Part shown: piece after piece, positions 48,045-60,467 of the stretch
How the letters are laid out: each line of letters opens with the position of its first letter
How positions within the stretch are numbered: the stretch's first letter is position 1
Assembly (NCBI RefSeq): GCF_014805685.1
Contig: NC_060906.1
Coordinates: forward strand, 8,862,346 to 8,926,345
Length of the DNA stretch: 64,000 bases
Source: Silurus meridionalis
Taxonomy: Eukaryota > Chordata > Actinopteri > Siluriformes > Siluridae
Reading direction: 5' to 3'
Notes under the pieces: generated by a model
The model's database searches: none
The model's input: only the letters and a program-made list of their open reading frames with translations
Told to the model about the DNA's origin: nothing
Made by a program: the position numbers and the translations under genes

Positions 48045-48505
48045 CAGGTAGTCCCCTACTTATGATGGAAATACGTCATGGCGACCCCATCGTAAGTCAA
48101 AAATATCGTAAATCGAAGATGGTACTATGACCGTGACAGTCTTTCCTGCTTCATGCTGATTTATAATTTTTATTTTCTGCTCTAAACTGATGGCTTTCCT
48201 CTTCTTTTTTTCACTACAAGCAGGAGACATACTTGGGCACCTGGAAGACCTGCTTTTATCACTAAAATTGCTGTTAGAAACCGTTTGAAACAGAAAAAAA
48301 TACACACTGAGACTTTACTCCGTTGGCCGCTAGCGAGAGTGGGGAATCTCACAGGGCGAGAGATACGCTCATCCCAGCTGCACGTACAACGTACGCTGCT
48401 GGCTGTTGCATGAAATTGTACATATTTTTACAATTGTGTCGTATCGCTATCGTCATCGTAATATCGAAAATTCCAGTCTAACCATCGTAAATCGGAGAGC
48501 ATCTG
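48045..48505 (-). mobile_element. Tigger/pogo-like non-autonomous element
   Basis: The terminal inverted repeats CAGGTAGTCCCCTACTTATG (left) and the complement of CGTAAATCGGAGAGCATCTG (right) are flanked by TA duplications at 48043-48044 and 48506-48507. The minus strand still encodes a Tigger/CENP-B-like N terminus: KKRKAISLEQKIKIINQHEAGKTVT, about 48116-48215. The rest of the transposase (second DNA-binding domain, DDE core) is absent in 461 bp, so this is an internally deleted derivative. Confidence 0.8.
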
Positions 48506-48589
48506 TACTTATATAACACTTACATGGTCACTTGTGGGCAATAACTAGGTGTAGCCTGAGAGAAACTTAATACAACATAAGGCACATTA

Positions 48590-49440
48590 ATACAGTTGAG
48601 GTTAAAAGTTTACACACCCCTTGGTTCCTCCTTACACAATTACGGCATTCACTTATAATTTTTATTTTTTCGACATGATGTCATTTTTACAATAATAGTG
48701 TTATCTTCTGCACAATTTTACACATAATTTTTTTATTTGAGGTTAAATTGCTTGAGCTTTAATGAAACTCAGAGTAGCCTTCTCGCAATACTTTAGCATT
48801 GTTCCTCCTGACACAACTAATGTAACTCAGTCAGGCTTGTGGTTTCTTTTCGGTCCACAAATTGTCTGTGGGATTCAGATCAGGGTCAATGTTCCCTCCA
48901 CAAAACTTTCAATTTGTTGTCTCGTATTCATTCTGGTACAATTTTGGAGACATGCTTTAGATCATTGTCTGGCTCCGCTGCAACCGTGTTTGTTTGAACT
49001 TTTTTTGCCTGATGTCTTTAGGTGTGGCTTCAGTATTTCTAGATAATCCTCCTTCCTCATGATATCATCTATTTACCAAAGTGCAGCAGTTTCTTTTCCA
49101 GCAAAACGCCCCTTCAGCATGATGCTGCCACCGCTGGAATGGTGTTCTTCAAAATTAAAAATGACTATTTTGCTTCGATACACAGCACCGATCATTTAAC
49201 ATTTTTATTCACCTGACCACAAAACATGCCTCCAAAAGTCTGGTGATCAAACATCAACCTGTATTTTTTTTATGATGATCTTAAGTAAGACAGAAATTCA
49301 GGCCATGGTGAGGGAGGAATCTATTAATTGGTGAATGTTCATACTTTGGTACCTGATGCCTCCATCTCCTTCACTAACTTCGGGTAATCAGACCACTTTA
49401 AACCAAAGTTTATTCATTCTTGTGGCTTGTTTGTGAAAAA
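48590..49440 (-). mobile_element. Decayed Tc1-like element (Sleeping Beauty-type terminus)
   Basis: TACAGTTGAGGTTAAAAGTTTACACACCCC-type terminus at 48592. Antisense to transposase: CAGCATGATGCTGCCACCGC (49117) is the complement of the GGSIMLW-like codons. The matching right terminus is replaced by the (AT)n array at 49469. No frame survives. Confidence 0.6.
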
Positions 49441-49464
49441 CAGTGTTTCTGAGTTTAGTAATTT

Positions 49465-49609
<145 letters not shown>

Positions 49610-49859
49610 GCACTGTCTCAAAAAGCCACAGGTCCACTTCCAATTATGAAACTTGGCCAATCCAAAGCTGTCATCATGACGCATGTATATTTCAGCCCAA
49701 CGTTGTATGAATGTGTATGTGGCAAATAACTGTATTTGATTTAAACTAAAATTGTACATTTCCTGAAGAAAATGTGTGTGCAGCCTAATGATTGTGGTGA
49801 ATAATGAAGCAAAATACGTCCTCAGACATTCATTTTTCACAAGAAGCAGACGTCCCCAT

Positions 49860-50035
49860 TAAGATGGGAGTGTTTTGATATGTCTCATGTCCGTGTTTGC
49901 GTTATTTTCTGAGAGGGTCAAGAACGTCACATGATGTCACTACATTACTCTGCAGTCATGTCCGTGTTGGGAAAGAATAATAACAGTAATTTCAATTAGC
50001 ATTATAATGAGCACCTCTGCCGGGCGATATATCAA
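49860..50035. promoter_or_regulatory. Candidate conserved non-coding island
   Basis: GTAATTTCAATTAGCATTAT, AATGAGCACCTCTGCCGGGC, GATATATCAATAACTAAATG. Dense homeodomain-like cores in unique sequence squeezed between large microsatellites. Confidence 0.35.
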
Positions 50036-50296
50036 TAACTAAATGCTACAGAAAAAGATAGGTAAGGGGGGGGAGTAAAAGAGAGAGAAAAAAGAGGGGG
50101 TAAGAGAGGAAGAAGGAGAAAAAGACTTAGGAAAAAATAAAGAGGCTAAAAGAAGGAAAAGCAAGAGCAAAACTGGTGAGGGAGTGACTTATAAGAAAGA
50201 AAGAGAACAAACAAAGAGGAAAAATGATTGGATGGATGTAGACTGATATAGATAAAGAGATGAGATGGAGAGATATTTAAAGAAAGAGACAGAGAC

Positions 50297-50588
<292 letters not shown>

Positions 50589-50722
50589 GAGCTGAAAAAC
50601 CTGCAACATGAACAAACAGCTACATCTGAAGAGGTTCAAGGAGTGGACTAGAAAACTTTAACCAGATAATTAGTGACAGACTTGAATGCTGAAGCACACT
50701 TAATTAAACATCACACTTCTAA

Positions 50723-50725
<3 letters not shown>

Positions 50726-50762
<37 letters not shown>

Positions 50763-50865
50763 AGGCATAGGCCAAGTCTGACTTAAGGGTTAAACTTGGA
50801 CATCTGATTCTAGTTTTAGTACTTAACTCATGGATCATGGATGAGGAGGGGTGAGTCAATATGTA

Positions 50866-50918
<53 letters not shown>
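50726..50918. repeat. Opposed (CA)n and (TG)n arrays
   Basis: CA 50726-50760, TG 50871-50918, about 110 bp apart. Confidence 0.95.
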
Positions 50919-50925
<7 letters not shown>

Positions 50926-51061
50926 AAGGGACTTTCAAAATAAGAGTTTATGCAGTACAGAGTGTATTAAACCCTAAATTTGCAGGCATTGATTGAAATC
51001 TCTCTAAAACAGCACTCATATGCTTTCTATTATATTATATAATTTAAATTATATAAATTAT

Positions 51062-51067
<6 letters not shown>

Positions 51068-51137
<70 letters not shown>

Positions 51138-51143
51138 TACACA
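51068..51143. repeat. (TA)n then (CA)n
   Basis: TA 51068-51129, preceded by ATTATATAA repeats, then CACACATACACACA. Confidence 0.95.
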
Positions 51144-51342
51144 CATTTCTATTTATTGGAAACTAATTTAGAATGTATTGAAGTGCCTGTGATGAGCTGT
51201 AGGGGGCACTAGAGCATTACTAAGCAGTGTAGGTGAATTTTATAAGAATTTACATTTGTCCAGGGAGTCGCTGGAGAATTCTTGACAGGAGGAAAATATG
51301 CTCGGTATTTTATTAAAGCGTACAAACAGAGGGAATAAAACA

Positions 51343-51343
<1 letters not shown>

Positions 51344-51405
<62 letters not shown>

Positions 51406-51545
51406 AGTAAATCTTTATCAAGGCACATACAATTGTACACCTGTTTATACATCAACAGCTCAGGCAGTTATACACAGGATATGACTAAACATACGTACCT
51501 AACAAATATACATACTGTACTGAAAGGACCCCCCACCCCTTTTAC

Positions 51546-51587
<42 letters not shown>
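51344..51587. repeat. Opposed (GT)n and (CA)n arrays
   Basis: GT 51344-51402, CA 51548-51587, 145 bp apart. Confidence 0.95.
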
Positions 51588-51590
<3 letters not shown>

Positions 51591-51767
51591 AGGGGGGTTT
51601 CAGTCTAAAATGCTACAATAAAAATGACTCGTTTCCTGAAACATGATTCTGTTTCTTAATGAGAGAGAAAAACAGAGAAAGGTGGGGGGGAAGGGACTAA
51701 AAGAGAGAGAAAAGAAGGAGGTAAAGACAGGAAAAAGTAGAAATGGTCTTTAAGAAAAGGTGGATAC

Positions 51768-51822
<55 letters not shown>

Positions 51823-52206
51823 AGAAAACAAAGAAAGAAAGAAAGAGGAAATGAATAGATGGAGGTAGAGAGACAAAGATAGAGAGATGAGATGGACAGA
51901 AAGAGGGAAAATAGAACAGCAAGAATATATAGAGAATGAAAGAGAATGAAAAGGAGGAAGGAATATGGATGGATGTACAGAAGAAAATCATAGACAAAAG
52001 ATGAAAAAGTGGTGGAAAGTTTAGAATAAAGAAAGGCTGAAAGAGAGAAGATACTTCAAGAAAAAGATAGAGAGGCAAACCGAGAGATAACAGAGAGAAA
52101 GTGAGATAGAGAGAGAGAAGGAAAAATTAGATGTAAGGAAAGATAAGGAAAAAGATAAAAGTAAGAATAAAAAGAGAATAAAAATAAACTGAAAGAGAAG
52201 GGAGAA

Positions 52207-52270
<64 letters not shown>
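51768..52270. repeat. (GAAA)n, polypurine tract and (GA)n
   Basis: GAAA 51768-51822, a purine-rich tract about 51823-52217, and GA 52218-52270: roughly 500 bp of nearly pure purine strand. Confidence 0.9.
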
Positions 52271-52275
<5 letters not shown>

Positions 52276-52314
52276 CCTGTTCTGAGAGATTGTATCCTGT
52301 ACCAGTACAGTTAA

Positions 52315-52318
<4 letters not shown>

Positions 52319-52352
<34 letters not shown>

Positions 52353-52503
52353 GCTTGTCCCCTGCTGACTCCAGCTGCACGTTTGAATCATAAGGAAAAA
52401 GTTAAGGATCAGCATATTTACAAATGACTTATTTGCAATATTATTTATGATAACACACTTTAGGGTTCACAATGTCCGAACAGGCATGTAATGCTGAGAT
52501 GAG

Positions 52504-52591
<88 letters not shown>
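52319..52591. repeat. Opposed (TG)n and (CA)n arrays
   Basis: TG 52319-52351, CA 52506-52591 (43 units, the longest CA array after 4294-4388). Confidence 0.95.
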
Positions 52592-52594
<3 letters not shown>

Positions 52595-53059
52595 CAATAA
52601 ACTGCTCTGGAGTGAGCATATATCAAATGGCACAGCAAACTAAACAACCTTCAGCTATCGTTCATCTTTTTACTGGAAGCTGTACAGCGCGAGGAGCCAA
52701 CATCAGCATGTTGTATTTTCTCCTGTTGCATCGTCTCTGCTTTCAAGGCAGCCTGAGCTCCTCACACTGCTCACACGTAGAAAATACACTCAGACAGAAT
52801 GTGTTTCGGTAAACATGGGGCTCAATTTTGTCGCATGTATATGCTGCCAAGTGTGTGTAGGTAAAACATGTCAGGGTTTAGTGATCTGTGACTTATTTGT
52901 TAAAGTGGCGGAAATCACAATCACAGTTATCAAAGTCATAATGAGAAGCTAACGGACAAAAGAAAACATTAGCAGGTCAGTAAATATGTCAAATCAAAAA
53001 TGAATCCTCTTCCTAGTTTGACAAAAAGAAAAAAGAAAGAAGAGGAGTTACATATCATT

Positions 53060-53840
53060 GTGAGCTAGCTAGCCTGATTTACTTAATGACTGACTGATTT
53101 ACTTAATACATTTATGACCGGCTGATTTACTTATAAACTACTCAATGATTTATTTACATAAACTACTGGCACATTTACTTATTAAAATTACGATTGCTTT
53201 AATTACTAAACTACTGACTGATTAACTTCCTTAACTACTGGCTGATTTACTTATAAACTACAGACTGACTGATATATTAGCTAGAATACTAACTGACAGA
53301 TTTACATAATAAATTACTGACTGACTATTTTATTTACTAAACTACTGACTGATTCACTTCCTAAACTACGGATTTACTTAATATGTTTATGACTGACTAA
53401 ACATCCTTTCTAATCTACTAACTGACTGATTCACTCCCTGACCTACTGACTGACAGATATACATAATAAGATTATGATCCTTCCTAATCTACATCCTGGT
53501 TCATTTCTGAATTACTGACTGATTTACTTTATATGTTTGTCTGTTTGACATTTACATCCAAATCTACTGACTGGTTTATTTTTCTAAACTACTGACTGAC
53601 TGATTCACTTACTCAACTATTGACGGACTTACTAACCTTCTGACTAAATCATTTTACTTACTATCTTACTGACTGACCTTCCCATTGATTAAAGCAATAG
53701 CTGATTACTAACTACTTAAATATTTAATGAATCATTTACCCACCAAAAAACTACTTAATACAAGACCTACTTAGTGACTGACAAACCTACTGAATTACTC
53801 ACAGAATTGCTTATCAACTTATTTACTACAAACTGATTGA
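53060..53840. repeat. Degenerate ACTGACTGATTTACTTA tandem repeat
   Basis: About 0.8 kb built from variants of TACTGACTGATTTACTTA and CTAAACTACTGACTGATT at irregular 20-45 bp spacing. Lower purity than any other array here, so it is old. Ends at a strong hairpin. Confidence 0.8.
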
Positions 53841-53887
53841 TGTCAATGAGCAAACAAGGTAGTCAATCAGTTTGTAGTAAAATAAGT
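53817..53887. repeat. 24-bp stem hairpin
   Basis: Left arm 53817-53840 (ACTTATTTACTACAAACTGA...) and right arm 53863-53887 are reverse complements apart from one extra A. The loop is 22 nt (53841-53862). Confidence 0.85.
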
Positions 53888-54479
53888 GACAAAAAAAACT
53901 TATATGGAACCGTTATATAGTCTTGATTGATGGAGACGAGCTTCTCCTGTTCACTAGTAAGAGTTATATTAGGAAAAGCTCACACAAATCAAGTTTCTTT
54001 GCATATTCCAGCTTGTTAGGAAGTTATCATCAGAAAGCCATGGGTCAGGGGGCAATCATGATACAGGCTCCTTAAACAAAAAGCACCAACAGTGGCAGAT
54101 TGAACCCCAGATCACACATTGAACCACAGCAAATTAGCTGTGATTACTAGCGGTACGCAACTTGTTTTAATCCTTCATTCAACACTAAAGAACAAAGCTT
54201 ACCATATACTCATGGGCTTTACACCTATCTTCCTGTACAGTATTAAAAACTATACCTCTAACAGGAATCCTCGGCTCTTCCTGCTGGATGATGGATTTGT
54301 TACTTTAAATGATTCACTACTCAGTGGAATGAAAGAGCACTTGCAAAGTGTATTTCAAAATACTAATGTAGTCATGTGACTTATCCTCAAGCATCCAAGA
54401 CACCCGAGACCACCACACGTACCAAATACAAACACACACACGGTACACTGGTTTCTCTCACCATCTCCTTAAACCCTGC

Positions 54480-54705
54480 TGTCCAGATGAAAATGTAAAC
54501 ATTAGGGCGGGGTTACAAACACCGCAGGCCTCAGACATTCACAGTGCAGTGATTGACAGGCTGCTAAAGAGGCAAATCAGGGCCGTGTTATAAAGCAGCA
54601 CAAAACCAACAGAGCCCAAACCCAAACCGACTTTCCCAGGCAGGAAACGAGAGCTCAGCAAAAACGACACTCACATGCGACACGTGATCGTTTTCCTCTG
54701 TTTAT
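54480..54705. promoter_or_regulatory. Candidate conserved non-coding island
   Basis: GCAGTGATTGACAGGCTGCT contains TGATTGACAG, a PBX/MEIS-type site; next come AGGCAAATCAGGGCCGTGTT and ACATGCGACACGTGATCG with an E-box. Unique sequence. Confidence 0.35.
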
Positions 54706-55140
54706 CTGGATTGTTTTATTTTCTTCTACTCAATTTCTTTACTTTCTATTCATTTTGATTTTATTGAACATATCAAGAGATGTAAAGGTGTAATCTGATC
54801 CTGTTCATTACCACACACGTGTGTGTCATCATCCAAAGGCAAACAAACACAGATATAAACAGCTAGTTATCTTGTCTGATACACACCCTGATTAGCTGAT
54901 TCTGCTGAAGAGAAACAGAGACGTGTGTGTGTGGAAAAGTCTTCAAAAAAAAAAAAGATAAAAAATAAAATAAAGCCATTTATATCCTACAGGAATTTAC
55001 GAGACGGGATCTGACTCATAAAATTTGACGAAGCGAGGGGCGCGGAGTAAAACATTTGAGTCATCAAAGACCACCACACCATGATTCACCTTTAAAATCA
55101 ATTAGCAAACCCGGATACGTGACTATCTTCTGTTTAACAT

Positions 55141-55144
<4 letters not shown>

Positions 55145-55170
<26 letters not shown>
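55145..55170. repeat. (A)26 tract
   Basis: Perfect adenine run. No retroelement was recognised beside it. Confidence 0.9.
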
Positions 55171-55172
<2 letters not shown>

Positions 55173-55541
55173 TAGCCCCGAGTGCGGCAGTCGCCGAATC
55201 TCTGAGGACACAGTGTGCGTGAGAGAAACGTATGAATGTCATATGAGAGAGGGACAGAATGAGGGAGGGAGAAAAAAGAAAAAAAAAAAAAAAGGAAAAC
55301 AAAAGACATGAAAGAGAATAACAGGGCGAAAGGGTTCCACATGGTGAGCATCTGTATTCTCCGCCTGAAAGATCACTCCTAATTGGCGGTCTGGTTTGGG
55401 CCTCGTTTTTTGGTCACTTTCGTTCCTTGATTTATTTATTTTTTTCCCCATAAGAAGTTTTTTGGAAAACAACAGTACGGCAAACACACATGGCAGCACT
55501 CATTTAGGTCCTAAGCGAAAACAATGAGTGGTGAAAGGAGT

Positions 55542-55544
<3 letters not shown>

Positions 55545-55576
<32 letters not shown>
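55545..55576. repeat. (GA)n
   Basis: Perfect GA array. Confidence 0.9.
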
Positions 55577-55578
<2 letters not shown>

Positions 55579-55639
55579 TGAAGACATCGGAACTCAACAT
55601 ATTATCGCACAGCCTAGAATAACCGTTGCCATGACTAGA

Positions 55640-55977
55640 CTGTACACAAATTTCACTGTTCATTAAGTACCTCAGTTTTAAGTCACGGTTTGGCTTAATT
55701 TTGGTACGATTAAGGGGAAGAAATGCTAAACATAAAATTGCTTGTCATTTTTTTTTTTTCGTTTATTATTAAAATTTTCCTCCTTGCTTTTAATAAAAAA
55801 TCGTATATATCAAAATAAAATAGATCAAACTAATGCAATACACTTTGTTTAGCAATATTGATTAAACTAAGTATTTGATTAAATTCGCACAATCAAATTC
55901 AATTGATTAAACAACATTAAATAAATGGAAAGATCGAATGAATCAGTTTACATTCGTTAGACCGTATTTGGGTAATA

Positions 55978-56028
<51 letters not shown>

Positions 56029-56420
56029 ACATTTAATAAATAATTTAATTATTCCACTTATTTCACCATACTTTAACAAATGTCCTCATTTAACAAAAAA
56101 AACACAAGATAGGTATTTATGTATTCACTATATTTATTCATAAATGAATTCATTTCTTTACTCCTATGATATGCCGGGAATCCATTTTGGTAGATGTTGT
56201 AAAAACGTTGGCGATGACAGGAAGTGGCAAAGATTTCACACTTACTCCACAAAATTTGAGGCGGAGACTAAACAACCTTGTGGTCCGGCATTTAATATGT
56301 TTTGCACGTAAAACAAGGATTGTATTCGGTAAACATGTGCACCTGCTTTGTTTATTTACCGCTAATGCTGTGAGCAGCCATTCTGATTTGACGTCACTCA
56401 AGTCGGAATTTCGAGAATTA
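55640..56420 (+). mobile_element. hAT-like element, family G copy 3 (decayed)
   Basis: 55920-55975 (AAATAAATGGAAAGATCGAA ... TTCGTTAGACCGTA) is followed by (GT)n, then a TTCCACTTATTTCACCATACTTTAACAAATG-like stretch matching copy 1 after its own (GT)n. 56255-56300 (GCGGAGACTAAACAACCTTG, then CATTTAATATGTTT) matches copy 1 at 44623-44665. Ends not resolved. Confidence 0.55.
55980..56028. repeat. (GT)n inside family G copy 3
   Basis: GT array ending GTGGTGTGTG, at the position equivalent to 44183-44214. Confidence 0.95.
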
Positions 56421-58049
56421 CATCTTATGAGCTCAGCAATCTACAAACATTTTCCCTGTTCAGACAGCAAATCATATTCAGCCATGCGTTACTGTTGCGT
56501 ATCGAATCCAGATGCGGCTCCCCCTGAAAACACACATGTGGCCATGACAACTCTGTTTAATCCCCAGCCCAAACGCTGTCTCTAAAACGTGATCGTGTGA
56601 CCATGCTTGCAAACCAGAGGTGGAGGCTAAGACGAGTCTAGTGTGTTTGTCGTGACTCCGTGCTGCTCCGCCCTGATGTCACTAGTGCTGTTCCTGTGCA
56701 TAATAAACCGTCCAATCTGATCGTCCGCTCTGCTTAGTCACGTATCTCAACACTGACGCGGAGCACCGTGTCATCTGTTAACAATTACAATGCACTGGAA
56801 ACTAATGATTTTTCAGTCTAAGGTTTAGGATTACAATAAGAAACTTTTCATTTTAAATGTATTAAGAAATGATATCACTAACATACGTTCATTTATGCTC
56901 GGTAGAACTATTTGCGCAAGTATCTGAAGCAATTTATTGTAACAAACCTGCAAGAAAGAGGAAATCAGGAAATACTTTTTCACAGCAATGCGTTTTAATC
57001 TAGCTAAATATGCAACGTACAGTCAAAACAAAGGGGTGGACATTAAAATACATCGGATAAACCAAAATATTGTTTAATACACCCAGCTGAATATACTATT
57101 AATGCGATTTAATCAGTTGTTCTAACACTGAAGGTCATTGAAGCACGATTTTTGAAGCAGGATTTTCAAATTCAGATCGCTAGTTTTCTCTCCAACATGA
57201 CCTGCTACATTGAATTTGCACAAAAATCATTCGAAATTCGGTCTTTCTTCGATGTTTCATTGAGGAGTTAACAGCAAAAGGAGATGTAGTCATTACAATA
57301 GCAAAACATTCGACTGGAGGCTGTAGTTCCCAACCTCCGACTGGGAAATATCTCCTCAACAGAGAAATCCTCCAAGCGACGTCAATCTAAGATGGCTACT
57401 CGGTGATGTTGAAGCATTGAGTGGCGTTACCTGTATAAACAATTTGCTTTGGATCTACTACTAAACATCATACAGGCATTTTTCGCTTTGCAGACTTTAC
57501 AAACAACCACTTTAATGTTTTGAGTAAGTAAATGTACATCAAAAACACAGCCATGTTTGAGTGTTTTTTGGCCGCTTTTATGCAACTGGGGTAAAAAAGT
57601 GAAAGCCCCGCCCCCTCCAGTTCTGAGGTAAATCGAGCCCAGTGTATTTTTGCAAATATTTAATATTATCATATTTTTAGCTTTACATTATAACTAGGAT
57701 GACAGATACGACTGAGTGGTGTTTGAGGGGATGGTGAGAGAAATCTGTAAATGATTGTATAGTAGGATTGAAGCCTGAGGCTGAAAGAAGGAGAGATTCA
57801 AACAGAGAGATTGAAAGAGAGAGAGAAAGCAGGGAAAGAAGATGCAAAGGCAAAGTTAAACAACAATTTCCAGACACTGGTAGAAAACCTAAAAGTCTCC
57901 CCGCCTCCTCCGTGTTTCACTGTCAATCAATATGTATTTACATTTGTGTGTATGTGTGTGTATGAGGTTGAGTGGAGGGAGTCTCTCCCTTTCCCGAAGC
58001 CATCCTGGCACATACGAGTTCAATTTCCTTTTTGCAAAACAAGCAGGCT
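56421..58049. other. No gene seen
   Basis: Unique sequence including a moderately GC-rich stretch at 56570-56780. No frame with splice sites. Confidence 0.45.
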
Positions 58050-58230
58050 CTAAACAAAAGCTCGAATGAAAGTGCGCTGACTTGAAAAGCAAGCCGCATT
58101 TACCAGCTCTCGCATTTCAGCACAAACGCACAAGGGGCGCAGCGCCGAGCTCGAAAGCAGACACAATAACAATGTTAATCACAACTTGGAGACAAACACA
58201 ATTAGTGCTCCCAAGTGGGATTGAGGGACA
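58050..58230. promoter_or_regulatory. Candidate conserved non-coding island
   Basis: AAGCAAGCCGCATTTACCAG, CACAAGGGGCGCAGCGCCGA, ACAATAACAATGTTAATCAC, CAAACACAATTAGTGCTCCC. AACAATG is a SOX-like core and AATTAG is homeodomain-like. Confidence 0.35.
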
Positions 58231-58348
58231 CATTTCAAGCATGCGTGCACACACACACAGACACACACACAGAAATAGGGGACGAGGGTTTCAAAAAGGG
58301 AAAGCTGAAGTCAGTGTGTACAGATCTGGAACAAGTTAAAGTATACGA

Positions 58349-58352
58349 GTGT

Positions 58353-58399
<47 letters not shown>
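58349..58399. repeat. (GT)n
   Basis: GT array with two GA interruptions. Confidence 0.95.
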
Positions 58400-58401
<2 letters not shown>

Positions 58402-58439
58402 GCCCTGATGCAAAATAAAATCTCTCTAGCACTCAGCTA

Positions 58440-58650
58440 AAGGCATGATTCAGCATAGGAGCTATAGCGCAAGCTTGAGATGGTGTGCGACATTAGTGTA
58501 AATGTGGCTTTGTGCATACTTCTCGTCCCGGCCTCGAGGTGAAAGCGCTGCATTGTGGGGAATTTCCCCAGAGTTGGCGGCGTCCGACCGAAAGAGCGCT
58601 CATTAAAGCCTGACGCCAAAATAGCCACAAACACGTCCATGGGGCCAAAC
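58440..58650. promoter_or_regulatory. Candidate conserved non-coding island
   Basis: GAGGTGAAAGCGCTGCATTG, GTTGGCGGCGTCCGACCGAA, AGCGCTCATTAAAGCCTGAC, GCCAAAATAGCCACAAACAC. CpG-rich relative to the window and free of repeats; it lies between two CA/GT arrays. Confidence 0.3.
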
Positions 58651-58784
58651 ACACACTCACACACACTCATACACACACGGCGAGTCTGGACGCCAAAGGC
58701 AAATGCATCGCCTTGACATGTGACCCTCAAGCTAGTTGGGGCTAGAGATTGACACAGCACACATTGCTGAGCTATGCCGGTGCG

Positions 58785-58786
<2 letters not shown>

Positions 58787-58832
<46 letters not shown>
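58787..58832. repeat. (CA)n
   Basis: Perfect CA array. Confidence 0.95.
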
Positions 58833-58834
<2 letters not shown>

Positions 58835-58950
58835 GTATACATCTTAAATGCACACTGATTCAATTCAGCGATCCACCATAACCTAAGCAAACACTTGCTC
58901 TCTGTTATGTATTTGAAAAACAAGTGAAAGGGATGTTATGCAACGACAAA

Positions 58951-58971
58951 GCAGAGAGAAAGAGAAAGAGA

Positions 58972-59010
<39 letters not shown>

Positions 59011-59033
59011 ACACACACACACACACACACACA
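58951..59033. repeat. (GA)n then (CA)n
   Basis: AGAGAAAG-type start, GA to 59006, then CA 59007-59033. Confidence 0.95.
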
Positions 59034-59698
59034 TTCTCATTCCAATTATGAAAACCATTACTGAATTACATAGACACACTTGAGGCCAAAAAAAACTGTG
59101 TTCACCTGCCATCACACCCATATGAGCTTGCTGATGATTTTAATCCAAAATGAACATGAGCTTGGCTCTTCCTCTGCCCCGATAACAAGCTTCACTCTAC
59201 CAGGGAAAGATTTCAAACAGATTTTAAGGTGCGACTTCGAGGAATGATTGTGTTCGTGCTTTTATTATTGATGCTGGACATGAAGGTCTGGTTCTTTGCC
59301 CCTGTTTGTCGATAATACATAGAGATGTTAAACACACTAAACTCTCTGCCGTTGTGGTGACTCGTGTACTGAGCTGTGTCTCAAATCCAAACCTCTGACA
59401 TATTATTCAAACATAATCTAAAATATCCACAAGCATGAAACAATGAAATAAGGTTTAAGCAGGATCAAAAATTATTGCAGATACAGTATCACTGCCTCTA
59501 TCATTTACTACACTGACACAATACTTTTCTAAAGACATCACCAAAGCAGAATAAAAAAGAGGATACATATGGCAGCCATATTGCAGAATTCAACACAATC
59601 ATCATTAAGCTTTAACTGATTCTATTTTACTCCAGATCATTAGTAGGTATGATCATATCACTTATGTGAATTTGTATTTGGGACAAATGTTTGTGACA

Positions 59699-59865
59699 CT
59701 AACCATGAGATTTATATGTACTTTTTAAACATCCAATTCTGAAGAAAGACCCATTCTGCTGTTAGAATAACCTCCACTCTTCTGAGATGATGATCCACTG
59801 GATTTTGAAGTATGGAGATCTGTTCTCATTTAACCACAAGGGTTTTAGTCAAATCAATTGTGAAC
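59699..59865 (-). mobile_element. Family A copy 10 (fragment)
   Basis: TTTTTAAACATCCAATTCTG, AATAACCTCCACTCTTCTGA, CCACTGGATTTTGAAGTATG and ACCACAAGGGTTTTAGTCAA follow the family order. It ends next to the LINE fragment at 59872. Confidence 0.6.
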
Positions 59866-59871
59866 CTCCAA

Positions 59872-60467
59872 ACTAGCAAAGAGAGTGTGTTTAGAAATAG
59901 GGGGAGTATCTTGAGCAGCTGATGAATGAGAAAAATGGGAGAGAAAGAATGTTAGTGTGGAAATGGTGAAGCAGGAAGTGGATGAGATTAGTAAGGAGGA
60001 AGTGAGAGCAGCGATTCGTAGATCGGTAGGACCAGATGACATACCGGTAGAAGCATGGAGATGTTTAGGAGAGATGGCAGTGGAGTTTTTAACTAGAACA
60101 TTCAACAAGATTCTGGAAGGTGAGAGGATGCCTGAGAAATGGAGAAGGAGTGTGTTGGAACCGATCTTTAAGCATAAGGGAGATGTGCAGACCTGCAGTA
60201 ACTACAGGTGAATAAAGTTGATCAGTCACACCATGGAGTTATGGGACAGAGTAGTGCAATTCAGGCTGAGAGAAGAAGTGACCATCTGTGAGCAACAGTA
60301 TGGTTTTATGCAGAGGAAGAGCACCACAGATGCATTATTTGCTTTGAGAATGTTGATGGAGAAGTATAAAGAAGGTCAGAAGGAGTTGCATTGTGTGTGT
60401 GAATTTAGAGAAAGTGTACAACAGGGTGCCGAGAGAGGAGTTGTGGTATTGTATAAGGAAGTCAGGT
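59872..60467 (+). mobile_element. LINE fragment: linker and palm-proximal reverse transcriptase
   Basis: The plus strand reads VGPDDIPVEAWRCLGEMAVEFL, RMPEKWRRSVLEPIFKHKGDVQTCSNYR, then a stop at 60209-60211, ISHTMELWDRVVQFRLREE, ICEQQYGFMQRKSTTDALFALRMLMEKYKEGQKELHC. These are RT motifs 0-2. A frameshift then yields VQQGAERGVVVLYKEVRFL. Truncated at both ends; same family as 44908-45620. Confidence 0.8.

Noticed and set aside
51656..52380. Phe/Leu/Ser-rich minus-strand frames
   Set aside because: Antisense of polypurine GAAA/GA tracts. The hydrophobic look is not a membrane protein.
55145..55170. Processed pseudogene marked by the A26 tract
   Set aside because: No cDNA-like sequence or target duplications on either side.
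56166..56585. 139-codon plus-strand frame
   Set aside because: Overlaps decayed hAT-like family G copy 3, with no transposase motif or homology I can name.
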